From Lichenostomus cassidix (taxonomy: Eukaryota > Chordata > Aves > Passeriformes > Meliphagidae): DNA of 64,000 bases. Both the position numbers and the translations under genes were made by a program. Position 1 is the first letter of the stretch; each line of letters begins with the position of its first letter. Positions 48,001 to 59,200 of the stretch are shown piece after piece. The DNA lies in NCBI GenBank assembly GCA_008360975.2, contig CM039195.1, positions 15,739,010-15,803,009 on the forward strand, written 5' to 3'. The notes beneath the pieces are model-generated. The model had not been told where the DNA came from. It saw only the letters and a list, made by a program, of their open reading frames with translations, and did not search any database.

Positions 48001-51000
48001 CACCTCCCACTTTCCTTCTGTCTGTTGCACCAGTGCTGAGGTGTAATGGGGTTACCTTTATTCCTCATGGGAGAAAGCAGAGGCATGGGAATCTCTTACA
48101 TTACTATTTGTGCCTGGCATTCCCCTCCTGTTCCTAATCCTGCTACACTCCATTACACAGGGATCCCTCCCCACAGAATGCAGAGCATGTGTTGGGCATG
48201 TGCCTGGGATAAGCCACTGTTTACTTTCCCATCAGTCTGTTTTATCGTCCCTTTCTGAAGGACAGCAATCTGCCTGTGACTCCTTCCACACTTGGGTCTG
48301 AAGAAGGAGCCACTGCTCTGTTTCAGGGCTAAGTGACCAAGTGCTTGGTCAGTACCTTGGAGGCAGGTGGCTGTTGGAGGTCGGTTTCCTGCGGTTCTTT
48401 ACTCTAAACCTGTTGTGGGTTTCTGCCTTGTGGTCCTGTCAATCTGGATGCAGGTGACTGTTGTTCCCTAGAGATTACCCATTTTTAACTGGACCTCTCT
48501 GTTTTATCTAGGTATTGGTTTTAGCAGCTCAGGAACTGTCCTGCCCCAGATTCCATGGGAGGACCAAGCATTCTGGTGCCCAGAAGCCCTGTAGTCAGCT
48601 CCTTCCAGGAAGTGACAGCTCTAAGGACTGGAGAAGAATTGTTGATGAGAGGATCAAAAACAAGACTCGGAGATTTGCTATGGTGAGGCCAGAAACAAAC
48701 TAATGTCAAATCCAGCAAAAATAGGGACACTCTGAGCTGCTGTAGTTCTGTCTGAAAAGAGCAAAATACCTGTGAAAGCAAGCCCAATCCAAAGGAAAGT
48801 CAGATAAGTATATATTTGAAGTTACAGAGTCTGAGTGTTTTGGTACAGAGTATGAACTCCTGTACTCCTCTTCCATCAGGGAGAGGAAGATAAACCTGAA
48901 ATCCCTTACCTGGCTTTGAGGGATAATTGCTGTTCTGTGCTTGTTCTGAGCTTGTGTGGCCACTGCAGGGAGCTGTGACGGCACCTCACAGATCCCAGGG
49001 CTTCCATCAGACTAGCTGCCTCTGGACTACACTGTCTCAGCCTTCCTGTTTTCCGGGGAGATAAATTTGTGCCAGTGTCTTAGTTTCCAGAATTTCCCTG
49101 TGGTTCAGCATGGAGAATTTGCTTTCCAAAACTGCTTTATCCCTTGCATGTTCTTGTTCCTTCTATCGAACTTAGCGGTACTGAGCTATATTGTATTGAA
49201 GTGTTTAGATGTGGAGCAGATCTGAACTGGGAAGCAAGCAATCCAGTTGGGAAACTGGTATACAAGCAGTGGTTGACAATGGGCTGGCTGCAAGGAGTCT
49301 GTGGTCTTGACAATGTCCAGAGAAGTGTAAAAGCTGGGTCTGCACCTTGTGCCTAGCCTTCATTTTTCTTTTGGACAGGGTCAATCTCATGTGGAACTGG
49401 CTTCCCACCCAAACGAGTTCAATTCTGTTGCTGGGCACTTCTTTTTCCCATTGATTCACCACTTTGACAGGTGAGTGTGAACACCTTAGGATGTGGCATG
49501 TGGACATGGTAACTGCTAGAGTGAACCTTTCTGCTTGTCCTGCATGCCTCAGAGCAGCAGGCTACAGCCCAGGAGTTGTGCAGAAGCCCAGTGAAACAAC
49601 ACTGACACTTGGGTCCTTTGCAAAGCTTAGGGAGAAGGGGGTTGTGGTCTCTTGGACTTACCCTTTGAAGTCTTGTGGGGCAGGAGTATGTAGGACCCTG
49701 CAGAAGTGAAGATCCATCACAAAGGATAATCTGTCAGCAGGTATGCAGGCAAGTAATTCTGGCAGTAGTACACCAGTTGTCTTGGCTGAGCCTCTACTGT
49801 GGGACGTTCACACAAACCACAGCTCAGACTGCAGTCTTGAACCAAAGTTAACTCTGTCTCAGGTTGGGCATGTCACCTGCACTGGTCTTTGTGGCCACAG
49901 TATAGGACACAGGACACAGTTTTTTGTCAGTCCTGTAAGTCTTAGTCAACCTAAGGAAGGCTGAGTAATTGATAATCAAGATTGTCATAATACCAGTTGA
50001 AATGGCATGGCATTGTGGGGAGCTTTTGCCTGTAGGTCTTTCCAAGTAAAGCCTGCTGGTAGAATGTGTGGTACCTGCTGTAAGAGTAGAGGATATTGCT
50101 CTGGGAGATACTGGTCTGGGAGAAAAGATGAGAGCAAACAGCTCTGGTCTGTGTTAACCTGGTAGTGCCTGGTAGTGCCTGTATGACTGTTATTGTAGGG
50201 ATTCAGCCTTATGGGGGACAGTTCCCCCTACATAACCTCCTAACTGTTCCAAAGAGGCACTGATCAGCCTTCTCACTGCTACACAACTGTGTCTTGCACT
50301 TGCAGGCCTTTAACAACATTTGACCTTCTGGGGGAAGATCACTTAGTCCTTGGAAGACTGGTCCACACTTTAGCAATCCTGATGTACTTGGCTGTCAACA
50401 CTGTGGTAAGGAAGGACAGAGAGCAGGGGAGACTTCCAGCCTGGGAACTTGAGGTGCCTTTTGGAACAGCTGTGTGCTTCAGGGCCTGCTTCACTGAGCC
50501 TGGCAGCAAGTTGCAGTTGTGTGGGCTGAGAACTTGTGAGACGGGCTGGGAAAAATTGGTCAGAAAAGAGACAGTGCAGGGGTGGCTTGAATCCCCTATC
50601 TTTTGCTTCTTGTGGAAAAACTGTCAGCTTCTTGGGGGGGTGGGGCACATCATTTCACTTTACTGCCAAAGTTTCCTCATCTGTAAAATAAATTCAATTG
50701 TAGCACTGATTTTAACAAAACCATTGTTCAAGTGTTTGGATGATGCTCTCAGGCACATGATGGGATTGTTGGGGTGTCCTGTGCAGGGCCAGGAGTTGGA
50801 TTCATGATTCTTGTGGGTCCCTTCCAGCTCAGTACTTGCTGTGATTCAATGAACAATATGTCTTGAGGCCCAGCTCTACAGGGCAGTGTGGATGGTGTTT
50901 AGTGGTGCTGTCACAATCCTCTTTTGCAGGCAGTGACAGCAATGGGAAAAGCACTGCTGGAGTTTGTCTGGGCTCTGCGTTTCCACACAGACTCGTGAGT

Positions 51001-54000
51001 TACTTGTGGTTGTATACTCTCATTTTTAAAGCTGTGAGCCAGCCTCCAGTCATGGTTTGTCTTTGTCCAAGACTAGCACCTGGCTCAGAGTGTCAGTGAC
51101 TTAACACATCAACTCTATGCTCTCTGCCAGCTGTGTGTTCTTATGACTGAGTTTAATGCCAGCCCAACACATGAACTTGGCCAGTGTCTTCTGGTGTGGC
51201 AGTACAGCCATTACCTATAGAAAGCTTGACAAATTTCCTGACCATCTGTCCATGTGATAGTTTCATCTGTGTTTACTCAGAGAGCTCAGAAAACTTCAGA
51301 TTCAATTCCAGCATTCAACCTTGGAAAAGAATTAAGACATGTAGGCAAAAGACTGTAAACATCCAATTTCTGTTTTGCTCTCAGATGTGTCCAGGACTCT
51401 GCACTGGGCTAGACTCCTGTGCACAGCATGGTAGGGGCTCTGTATGTGGGGCACACTGCAAGATTAGCCCCCTAAGCAGCAGGAATGTGGCAAAAGTCAT
51501 CATACCATTTGAAAGTGGAGAGCGCCTGAGATGAGGAGCTCAACACAGGGCATAAAGCTGCAGGCTTTAACCAGTTCAGTCTTTCTTCACAGGTACGTGC
51601 GCCAGGGCCTTTTGTCCTGTATCTCTTCCCTGCTCCTCAGTGTCCCTGCGGAGTGGATTCTGGCAGACATGACAGAGGAGCTGTTGGAGACTCAGTCCTG
51701 GTTGGGAGGTAAGACATGAAGTGGTACATCAGTGCTTTTCTGGTTAGTGGTGTGGTCTTTGTGCAGCAACTCTTTAATTGTGACGGCAGCAGTGATGTCC
51801 TGGCATTGTGCACCAGAGATCTGCATGATCAGCAAGCAGAGCACCCCATATGATGTAGGGATGCAGCACTGAGGTAGCTGAAGCATAAGCTGAGAGCTGG
51901 ATATGGCATTTCAAGCTGTGACTGTCCTCACAGGCCGACCAGAAAAATCCCCCAAGATATTCTGTGCCCCCTTTCTCTGTCTGACCATCCAACCACCCAC
52001 CTCATGAAGGTTCAAGAAGTGTTGTCACATTACCTGTTACACCCGGGCAGTGACTTTGGCCAGCAGTAACACACAAGGCTTGTACAGCCTGTTCACACCA
52101 TATGTTCATTATGGGGGTGTTAGAGCTAAAATCAGGAGGAAGAGAAGCATGGCCCAATCTCTAGCTTCCTATTGCTGATGGAAAGAAAAAGCTACAAAAG
52201 ACAGAGAATAACTTTGCTCTACCCAGCACACCCTATGTCAACACAAGCTGTGTCCGTGGGTTCTGGCAGGCTGGAGCTGCACAGATAAGTGCTCAGGTAC
52301 TGCAGTGAGCTGGAGGGAAAAGAGGAGCTAATGCTGAAGCTTTCAGTATGTTCTGAGGGATTTTTGTGATTCCCTGGTCTGGTTTCCTCCACCATTCTCA
52401 CACTGAGTGGCTTCCCACAGGGAGCAAGCAGGAAGCATCACTGACCCAGCTGGCCTCTGAGTCTGGCAGGTTGGGGTGCTCTGTGCCCTTTAAAAGGAAG
52501 AGAGCTGCCTTGTGGAACTAAGACTTCATTTTTCCCATGACACAGGGTCCTCTCAGGAATCTGCTTGTCTCTGCATTTAACACTGCTGTTACCAAGTGAA
52601 GCCTTTCGGGAATGTATTTTCAGCATGAGGGTTTGCGTAATCTGTTTTCAGTGAGTTATTTTGGGGAGGAGGAGTAGGATAACCAAGATAGTAGCTTCTT
52701 CTCATGATTGTAGGTAGTTTAATAGCCCTGTCTTTACATCTAGTGCTTTTGCATGAAAGCTACATGGTTGGTCCTGGTGGGAATGAGAGCAGGGTAAGAT
52801 AACTGTTGTGGGTATACCAGAGAAGGAAAACTGCTGTAGGAGTCGTTCAGAATCCATAAAGAATTGAACTCAGTTCCACATATGGTCAAATGCAATTTAA
52901 AGGGCTTCAAGAGCTGCTTCCTGAAACACACCAGCTTCTTGGGCTGTGCCTTTGCTGTTTGTTGTGAGGCTGTTGGGAAAACGGCTGCACAGGGAGGCAC
53001 TTGGACCCTCCCTGCTGCTCCAACAGCCTGGCACTAGAGATCTGCTTCTGTGACTGAATCACAGGTCTGAGCTCGTGGACTTGCTGTTGTTTCATGACAA
53101 GATTTGCAAGAGGTGTCATGTATTAGCTGTGCTGTAGCTGGGAATGACAAGCTGTCCTGCATGACAGCCTTCACTACTGTGCCTTTTAGCCACTTTGGGT
53201 TTCAGCTTAAAGCAGCTGTGTTTCTCCTGTAGTGTGTCCTATGATTGACTGACTGCCCTTCAGCCTTCAGGCTGCAACCCTAGCACTGTCTGCTTACTGG
53301 ATGCTTTGGGACATTTCAGCTGGGAAGAAGCAAGAATCCACTCTGGACTTGTCCATCATTGCTCTTGGTTGCCATGCTGGACTCGCTGTTGAGCAGCCTG
53401 ATCCTTCCCAGGGGAGGGAGAGAATACCTGAACACTTCTAGGAAATGGTCCCTTTGATTCCTCAGCAGCTGCCTTTGAGGGAATTCCCCACCCCTTGCAA
53501 GTGCTGTGCAGCTATGTCATGGGTTAGTGTGGTTTGTGTCAGGACCAGCAGGACACTCCTTCGCCCTGTGCCTCCCATGCAGTGCCAGCAGTGCCAGGTC
53601 CGTGCTCATGGAACAGAAACGGCACCAACAGCACTCTTAGCATTTGAGCTTGTTCCAGTCTGCCTTTTGAGCTTGCTCCAGTCCCCTTTAGTGTTCTGCA
53701 GAGGGAGTATGGAAGCACCAGGGTGCAGCTCTCCCTGAATTATAAATAGCCCTACGCCACTGACATGAGTCATATGTTTGGGCTGACAGCACCAGGCTCC
53801 CAGCACACTGCTCGTGCGTACAGGATATCCTCACACAGACTCCCTGCTCTTCCAGGCTCCCCTGCTCAGACATCCTGCATGCATCCTGGTTTTTACTTTG
53901 GCGGTCCATTAAGGCCCCCTGGAATAACAGCTGCTGGGAACAGTTACATGCTCCCCTTATGTGCTGCGTGAAGTGTGGAACTCATTTATCAGAAGACTGG

Positions 54001-54657
54001 TCTCTCAGAATGGAGAATGTGCCGAAACTTGAGACCTGTCTCTTTCTTTCCCCATTGGAATGGCATCGTGACCCCAAACTCAAGAGGGAGCACTGACCAT
54101 TTTAGATTGCAGCAATGGCAGATTAGAGACTTTAGACTTTGGAGAAGGTGGATTTCTAGCTGCAAACTGCATTCATGCTTGTAGCTCAGCTGCGCAATGC
54201 TTTTGTGTAGCTCAAGGGCACAAGTACTAATTCTGGCACAGAGATTATCCCATGGAATGCAAGGTCAGTTTGTGTAGTGTTTCAGACCAACTGACTATTT
54301 GTTTCTCCTACAAGACTGACTGGAGCACTACCCCATGTGGCAGTCAGGGCTTGGCTGAACTCGTGGTGCTTCACATGATCAAGTTTGTGCATCTCTGCCT
54401 TCTGGCCTAATGCAGTTCTTGCAAGTGCTGATGTCTAGAGCAGCCATAGGTGCAAATGCCATTGTTTAGTTCTGGGATTGTTAGTAAAACAGTGAGAAGT
54501 GTAAAGGGCACTTTTTCCCATTCTCCAATTAATAATGGCTGCTTCTTTTGCAGATGTGGTGGAGAAAGACCCTGATGGGGATTGCAGAAGGCTGGCCCTG
54601 CAGAACTTGCTGCTAATGGAGAACCTGAAAAAGAAACTTGAAGCTGTCCCTTCCTAG
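36078..54657 (+). CDS. TELO2: telomere length regulation protein TEL2 homolog
   Basis: Scaffold of the TTT complex (TELO2-TTI1-TTI2), which with R2TP and HSP90 stabilises PIKK kinases (ATM, ATR, mTOR, DNA-PK). Twenty exons: 36078-36415, 36851-37128, 37684-37752, 38921-39068, 39443-39545, 40304-40372, 41229-41370, 42617-42753, 43474-43568, 44789-44899, 45527-45612, 45855-45952, 46839-46955, 47920-47991, 48512-48682, 49379-49470, 50306-50405, 50930-50994, 51593-51708 and 54554-54657. They total 2511 nt, 836 residues (human 837). Helical repeats fill the N-terminal half ([21 protein letters not shown]). An acidic linker holds DSDDD (Ser about 497), matching the CK2 site that binds PIH1D1. The conserved C-terminal Tel2 domain spans about 518-625 ([20 protein letters not shown]). 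The N-terminal exon is Ala/Gly-rich and diverged, as expected in a GC-rich first exon. Confidence 0.96.
38340..38772 (+). mobile_element. CR1 LINE 3' fragment in TELO2 intron 3
   Basis: Long CR1 match: 'AGGGTCTGGAGCACAAGTC', 'GGAGAAAAGGAGACTCAGG', the CAGCCAGGTGGGGGTTAGGC region, 'CTTGGGGACATGGTTTAGTG' and an ending AATGTTTCCATGGTTCTG. It ends about 150 bp before the exon at 38921. Confidence 0.88.
41936..41957 (+). repeat. (GT)n microsatellite in TELO2 intron
   Basis: About ten GT units with one GC interruption. Confidence 0.8.
44208..44440 (-). mobile_element. CR1 LINE 3' fragment in TELO2 intron 9
   Basis: Reverse-oriented: 'TAGAATCGTAGAATGGTC', 'CCCCTGCCATGGGCAAGG', 'ACTAGACCAGGTTGC', 'CAGGGCCTCACCACCCTC' and 'GAATTTCTTCCTAATATCC'. 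Confidence 0.88.
47293..47660 (-). mobile_element. CR1 LINE 3' fragment in TELO2 intron 13
   Basis: Reverse-oriented: 'AATCACGGAATCACAGAAC', 'CCCCTGCCATGGGCAGGG', 'CACTAGACCAGGTTGCTCC' and 'AGAATTTCTTCCTTATGTCC', through to the GTACTGAAAGACCACAGTGAGG region. Confidence 0.88.
50733..50853 (+). mobile_element. short CR1 LINE 3' fragment in TELO2 intron 17
   Basis: 'TTTGGATGATGCTCTCAGGC', 'TGTCCTGTGCAGGGCCAGG', 'GGGTCCCTTCCAGCTCAG' and a GTGATTCAATG tail. It lies about 75 bp upstream of the exon at 50930. Confidence 0.85.
51709..54553 (+). other. last TELO2 intron, nothing recognised
   Basis: The longest TELO2 intron. No repeat family, nested gene or exon-like frame with good splice sites was identified on either strand. 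Confidence 0.5.
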
Positions 54658-55209
54658 CTGAAGGGTAACAGTAATGACCTTTACCTTGTGCTCTTGCCAG
54701 CTGGATGTGTTTGGGCACTGCTGGGGCCTCTTCAGCAGTCACCTGGCTGGAGGAAAGGAAGAAGGGGGAAGGGTGCTGAGCTGTAAGCCAGCAAGCCTGA
54801 CTTGACATCTGGACTTTGTAGCGGAGGCCAATTGAGTGAGCTCTGGGTATCCGGTACAGCGTGTACAGATGCAGGAAGGTAGGCGAGTGCTGCCATCCTC
54901 CTGCATCCCCAGCCCCCACCGCAGCTATTTATAACCTTGGCAGGTCTGAGTGCTTGGCTAAAAATACAAGGAAGATGTCACAGAGCCTTCTTGTCAGAAA
55001 AACAGGGGGGCTGGGATGGGCCACTTGCCACTATGCCCTGCCCCTTACCAAGTCTCCCACGTTCCTGAGCAGCTGGAGTTTGGGGTAGCAGCTGTTGGTC
55101 TGCTGCTGGAAGGGGTAGCATGGTGCAGGGAATGGGATGGCTACCGTGAAGTGCTGAAAGTGTGCCAGACCTTAAAGGCCTGAGCTAGAGCTAGGCTGTG
55201 GTTAGAAGG

Positions 55210-55273
55210 AATAAAGCAGGGAATTCTTTTTCTCTTATTTTAGTACAGAAGTAAGTTTCTATTAAAGAATAAA
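55210..55273 (+). promoter_or_regulatory. TELO2: TELO2 poly(A) signals (two AATAAA)
   Basis: AATAAA at 55210-55215 and again at 55268-55273, about 550-610 bp after the stop codon. Either or both may be used. Confidence 0.6.
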
Positions 55274-55639
55274 TAATGTTTAGATTTTGACCTTAAAATT
55301 TCACCAACCCTTCTTCCTTGAAAGCAATTTAGAAACTTCATGTCCACCCCAAATTTTGAAGCAAGTCACAGAATGTGAAAAAGAAAACTCATTCTAAGTA
55401 TAAGGGCTGGTTGGTAAGAAACATTTCTTCCTGATAAGTACCCCTTGGCAGGGGAGGGTGACAGGCAGAGAGGTGAGCAGAACCTTCGTTGTCCCATTGA
55501 GCTTCACTTCTCTCAGTCCTGCTTGTGCCAGGTAGGAAATTGGCCTCCAAAAATCTGACTAGTGCAGAATGCCTTGATATAACTGGTGTTTGGACAAGGA
55601 GCTTCACAGTAGGAAAGAAGTCTCATTTGCTCAGAATGA

Positions 55640-55725
55640 CCCAGCTTGAGCAGGGGTTGGACCAAGGGGCATCCAGGAAGCATCCAGGGTTCCTTCCAAG
55701 CCAGGCATTCTGTGATTCTGAAATG
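55640..55725 (+). mobile_element. short CR1 LINE tail
   Basis: A GGGGTTGGACCAAGGGGCATC segment cut by substitutions, a TTCCTTCCAAG segment, and the terminal ATTCTGTGATTCTG. It lies in the TELO2-IFT140 intergenic gap. Confidence 0.7.
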
Positions 55726-56036
55726 TCTGTAAGTGGTTGCTCTACCCCACATGACCCTTTGATGTATTTAAACACAGAAGCTTTTGTTGGGGAAAGTCTG
55801 CCTTCAGCCTGCAGGAGGGGGTAGTTTGACTTTTAACCAAGCTCCTACCCAAATATTGTGGAGAATGATTTCAGAAGATCTCACTTCTAGGGGATTACAG
55901 ATCTGCACCGTAGCAGATCGAAGCTGTACTTGAAAGGCAACTCACAGTTTCCACCTCAGTTATTCAGCTCTTCTCTGTTACGAGAAAAAGGTGAAGTTAC
56001 AATATGCAGTTCTTACTGGGTTTTTTCTGCCTCAAA

Positions 56037-56042
56037 TTTATT
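56037..56042 (-). promoter_or_regulatory. IFT140: IFT140 poly(A) signal AATAAA
   Basis: TTTATT on the plus strand, about 240 bp downstream of the IFT140 stop codon on the minus strand. It gives a short 3' UTR. Confidence 0.6.
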
Positions 56043-56278
56043 AAAGTACTAAAACCAGCTTTCTAACAGGATAAACATGTGAATCTCTGTACGCTGTGCT
56101 TGAGAGAACATATTAACTCTAATACTGTTGCTTGTACAGTCAAACAGGAAAAATAAATTTCTTAGTAATAACCAAAAAGCTGTGTGGCAACAGCACGTGA
56201 TTGATCTGGGTCCCCTAATGAGGACAGAATAAATAAGCTGGCATTAAAGTCAGCTTTGCATTTGTTTAGTACTCATTG

Positions 56279-59200
56279 TCAGGGGTCCTCCATGTCATCA
56301 GCCACTTCTTCATCCTCCCTGTTGTCTGTGCTGCTGTGGCCAGTGTGCGCTAGGGCCAGGGCTCGGCTCATGGGAATGCTGGCTCCTCGGTGCACAGCCT
56401 CCATGGTCTGTGGGGACACGTAGTAGCTCAGGTTCGAGGCTGGAATTCTTTTCTGCATCTCTTCCAGGTAGCGATAAGCCTACATGAATGCAGAGATCAC
56501 TGTCAGAGGGTGCACTGCTACAGGAGCCCCAGTAAAGCATGTCTTGTGAAAATGCATGTAAAAGTGAAGTTCATCAGCACAGCTGGAGGAACTTGTGCTT
56601 GGCACCCTCATGCTTCGTCAGAGCAGCAGGTCACAGTCCAGAGGCTGTGTGGCACATCTGCACTGAAGGAGCAATTCACCTCAAGTAACTGCCATTTTGC
56701 AGTATTCTTCTCTGGCCAGGTGGCAAACACAGCATGGTGGCATTGCTGAGGCACACACCCAAACAGACCTTCTGTTCTCATTGAATCAGTGGGAATGGTT
56801 AAGAATACAACCACCATTTATGCTCTGTGTCCTGTGAGCTTTTTCTTTCTCTTCTCATCCCACAGAATGAAAAATATGCATATAGTTCCTGAGCTGTGCC
56901 TCGCTGTGCTGCACAGTTAGGCTCTGACTATGGTATGTCTTCCTGTGTGGGAGCCACACTCCACCAAGCTGCACAGGTGTGCAATATGGATTTTGTAGAC
57001 TGGAGGAATTAAGACTTCACTTACTGTATGGAATTCCTCCACTTGTGCATAATGCTGAACCAAAAATCCCAGGACATCGCCATGCCGGATGGCATCATCA
57101 AAGTCCTGTTCAGCCAGGAGCAGTTCACACTGCCTGACTGCTTCTTCAGTGTCTTCAGGGTAAACTCTAGGAAAGGGCAAAAGTGAACTGTCACAGCCCA
57201 GGGAGAGCATTCAGCTTGTCTGTCAGACCAAGGACAGGGAAGTTTTTACTGCATTAGGTTTCATGACAGAAGCCCAAACAAGACCCAGAAACCCCACCTT
57301 GTCCTGGGGCTGATTCCCCAGCATGGGCAGCAGGGGAGGGGGGGATTCTGTCCCTCTGCCGTGCTCAGGTGAGACCTCACCTGACAAGCTGCCTCCAGCC
57401 CTGGGGTCTCAGCACAGGCAGGACATGTAGCTACTGGAGCGAGTCAAGGAGGCCACGGAGATGCTCCAAGGGCTGGAGCCCCTCTGCTCTGGAGACAGGC
57501 TGGGGGAGCTGAGGGTATTCAGCCTGGAGAGAAGGCTCTCAGGGGAACTTAGAGGCTTTTCCAGTGCCTAAAGGGGCTCCAAGAGCTGCAGAAGGACTTG
57601 GGACAAGGGTCTGGAGGGACAGGACAAGGGGGAATGGCTTCCCACTGCCAGAGGGCAGGGTTAGATGGGATATTGGGAAGGAATTGCTCCCTGTGAGGGT
57701 GGTGAGGCCCTGGCACAGGTTACCCAGAGAAGCTGTGGCTGCCCGATTCCTGGAAATGTTCAAGGCCAGCTTGGACAGGGCTTGGAGCAACCTGGGATAG
57801 TGGAAGGTGTCCCTGCCTATGGCAGGGGGTGAAGCTGGGTGAGCTTTAATGTCCCTTCCCACCCAAACCAGTCTGTGATTCTATGATTTTATGATAATCA
57901 CCTTTCTAGCTACACCTCCCTTGGTCTATACACTTCTCTTTCACGTTACCTTTCCATCTTTAATGCAATAGCACTTTTAAAAATCACATTATGGTTTCCC
58001 TGCTAGAAAAATGTACCAGCAGCTGTTTTTTTCAGCAAGCTGCAAATTATTTGTTAAAGTGTAAGTACTGTTATAACTGCTTTTCTGGTATGATATTACT
58101 GTCACTTTCTGTGCTCTTCATGCTGCAGCTCACCTCTGAGCATGGATGAACCGCTTCATCAGACTCATCCTGCTCTGCAGATGGCCAAGTTTGCTTTCCT
58201 GTTCCACAGGGCTTCTGGCCTTTGCTTTGGAAAGGCATCTGTATGCTTCTGTCAGTGCTCTGTGGGCTTTTTCATAGTTCTGATACTCATCAATTTCTAC
58301 CTGCAAGAGGAGAAATGAGATGGTCTTGCTCCAGAGCCAATAAACCAAACACCTTCAGCAGTCACGTGAAGGGCATTACCTGAGCACATGCATCATAGAA
58401 ACCTGCCAGGAGGTCAAGGGCCCCTCCTTTGGTGTAGAAGCTGATGATATTCGCAATAATCTTTGCATCCTTACGCCAATCCAGTGACTGCAGATAGTTG
58501 GCTGCCATGATATAAATCTCTCTCTGTCTGGAAACTCCCGCAAAGAAGATAATTTTCTCAGTATCTCCAGATTTCAGCAATGCCCTCATAGCCTGACAAG
58601 GGAAAGAGAGGCACAAGGGGGGAGGGGGAAAATATTGTGAATGCAAAAATACCATCAAAATGGTTCAGAAGTTTCATCTGGGTAGTTACTGTACGAAGTC
58701 TGCTTTGAGGTACACTTTTCAGAACACCCTTGTTTAGAGGCTATCCAGGCTGACCTTTAACTTATTTCCTGCTTGTGTGTATTTCTTGGTCGCCATGTGG
58801 TAGTTGCCTTGTCTCATACAGCAATCAGCAATTTGCTCCAGCAGCTCCCTCCGAGACTCCTCGGAGATATCCTGGGATTCTTTGGAGACTGTCATCTTCT
58901 CGGCCAGCTCCTCAGTGATGGTCAGGTTCTGCTCCAGGCAGAGCTGCAGAGCTTCATGGTACTAATGGGAGCAAGAGAGCAATGAGATGTTGCAAACACC
59001 ATTGTGATACCTCACACTTTTTGTGGTGTAACCTACAGAAATCAGCTATACACACAAGCACCTGAGGATGCTGGTACACAGGGGTGTAGTTACATGTGTC
59101 AACATCAGCCCCTGTTCAGGCACACATTGTCCTATTTTGTTTGCTAAGAACGTGTTTGTTCTTCCGTGACAGCATTATTCTCACACAACTGTGCCACTAA

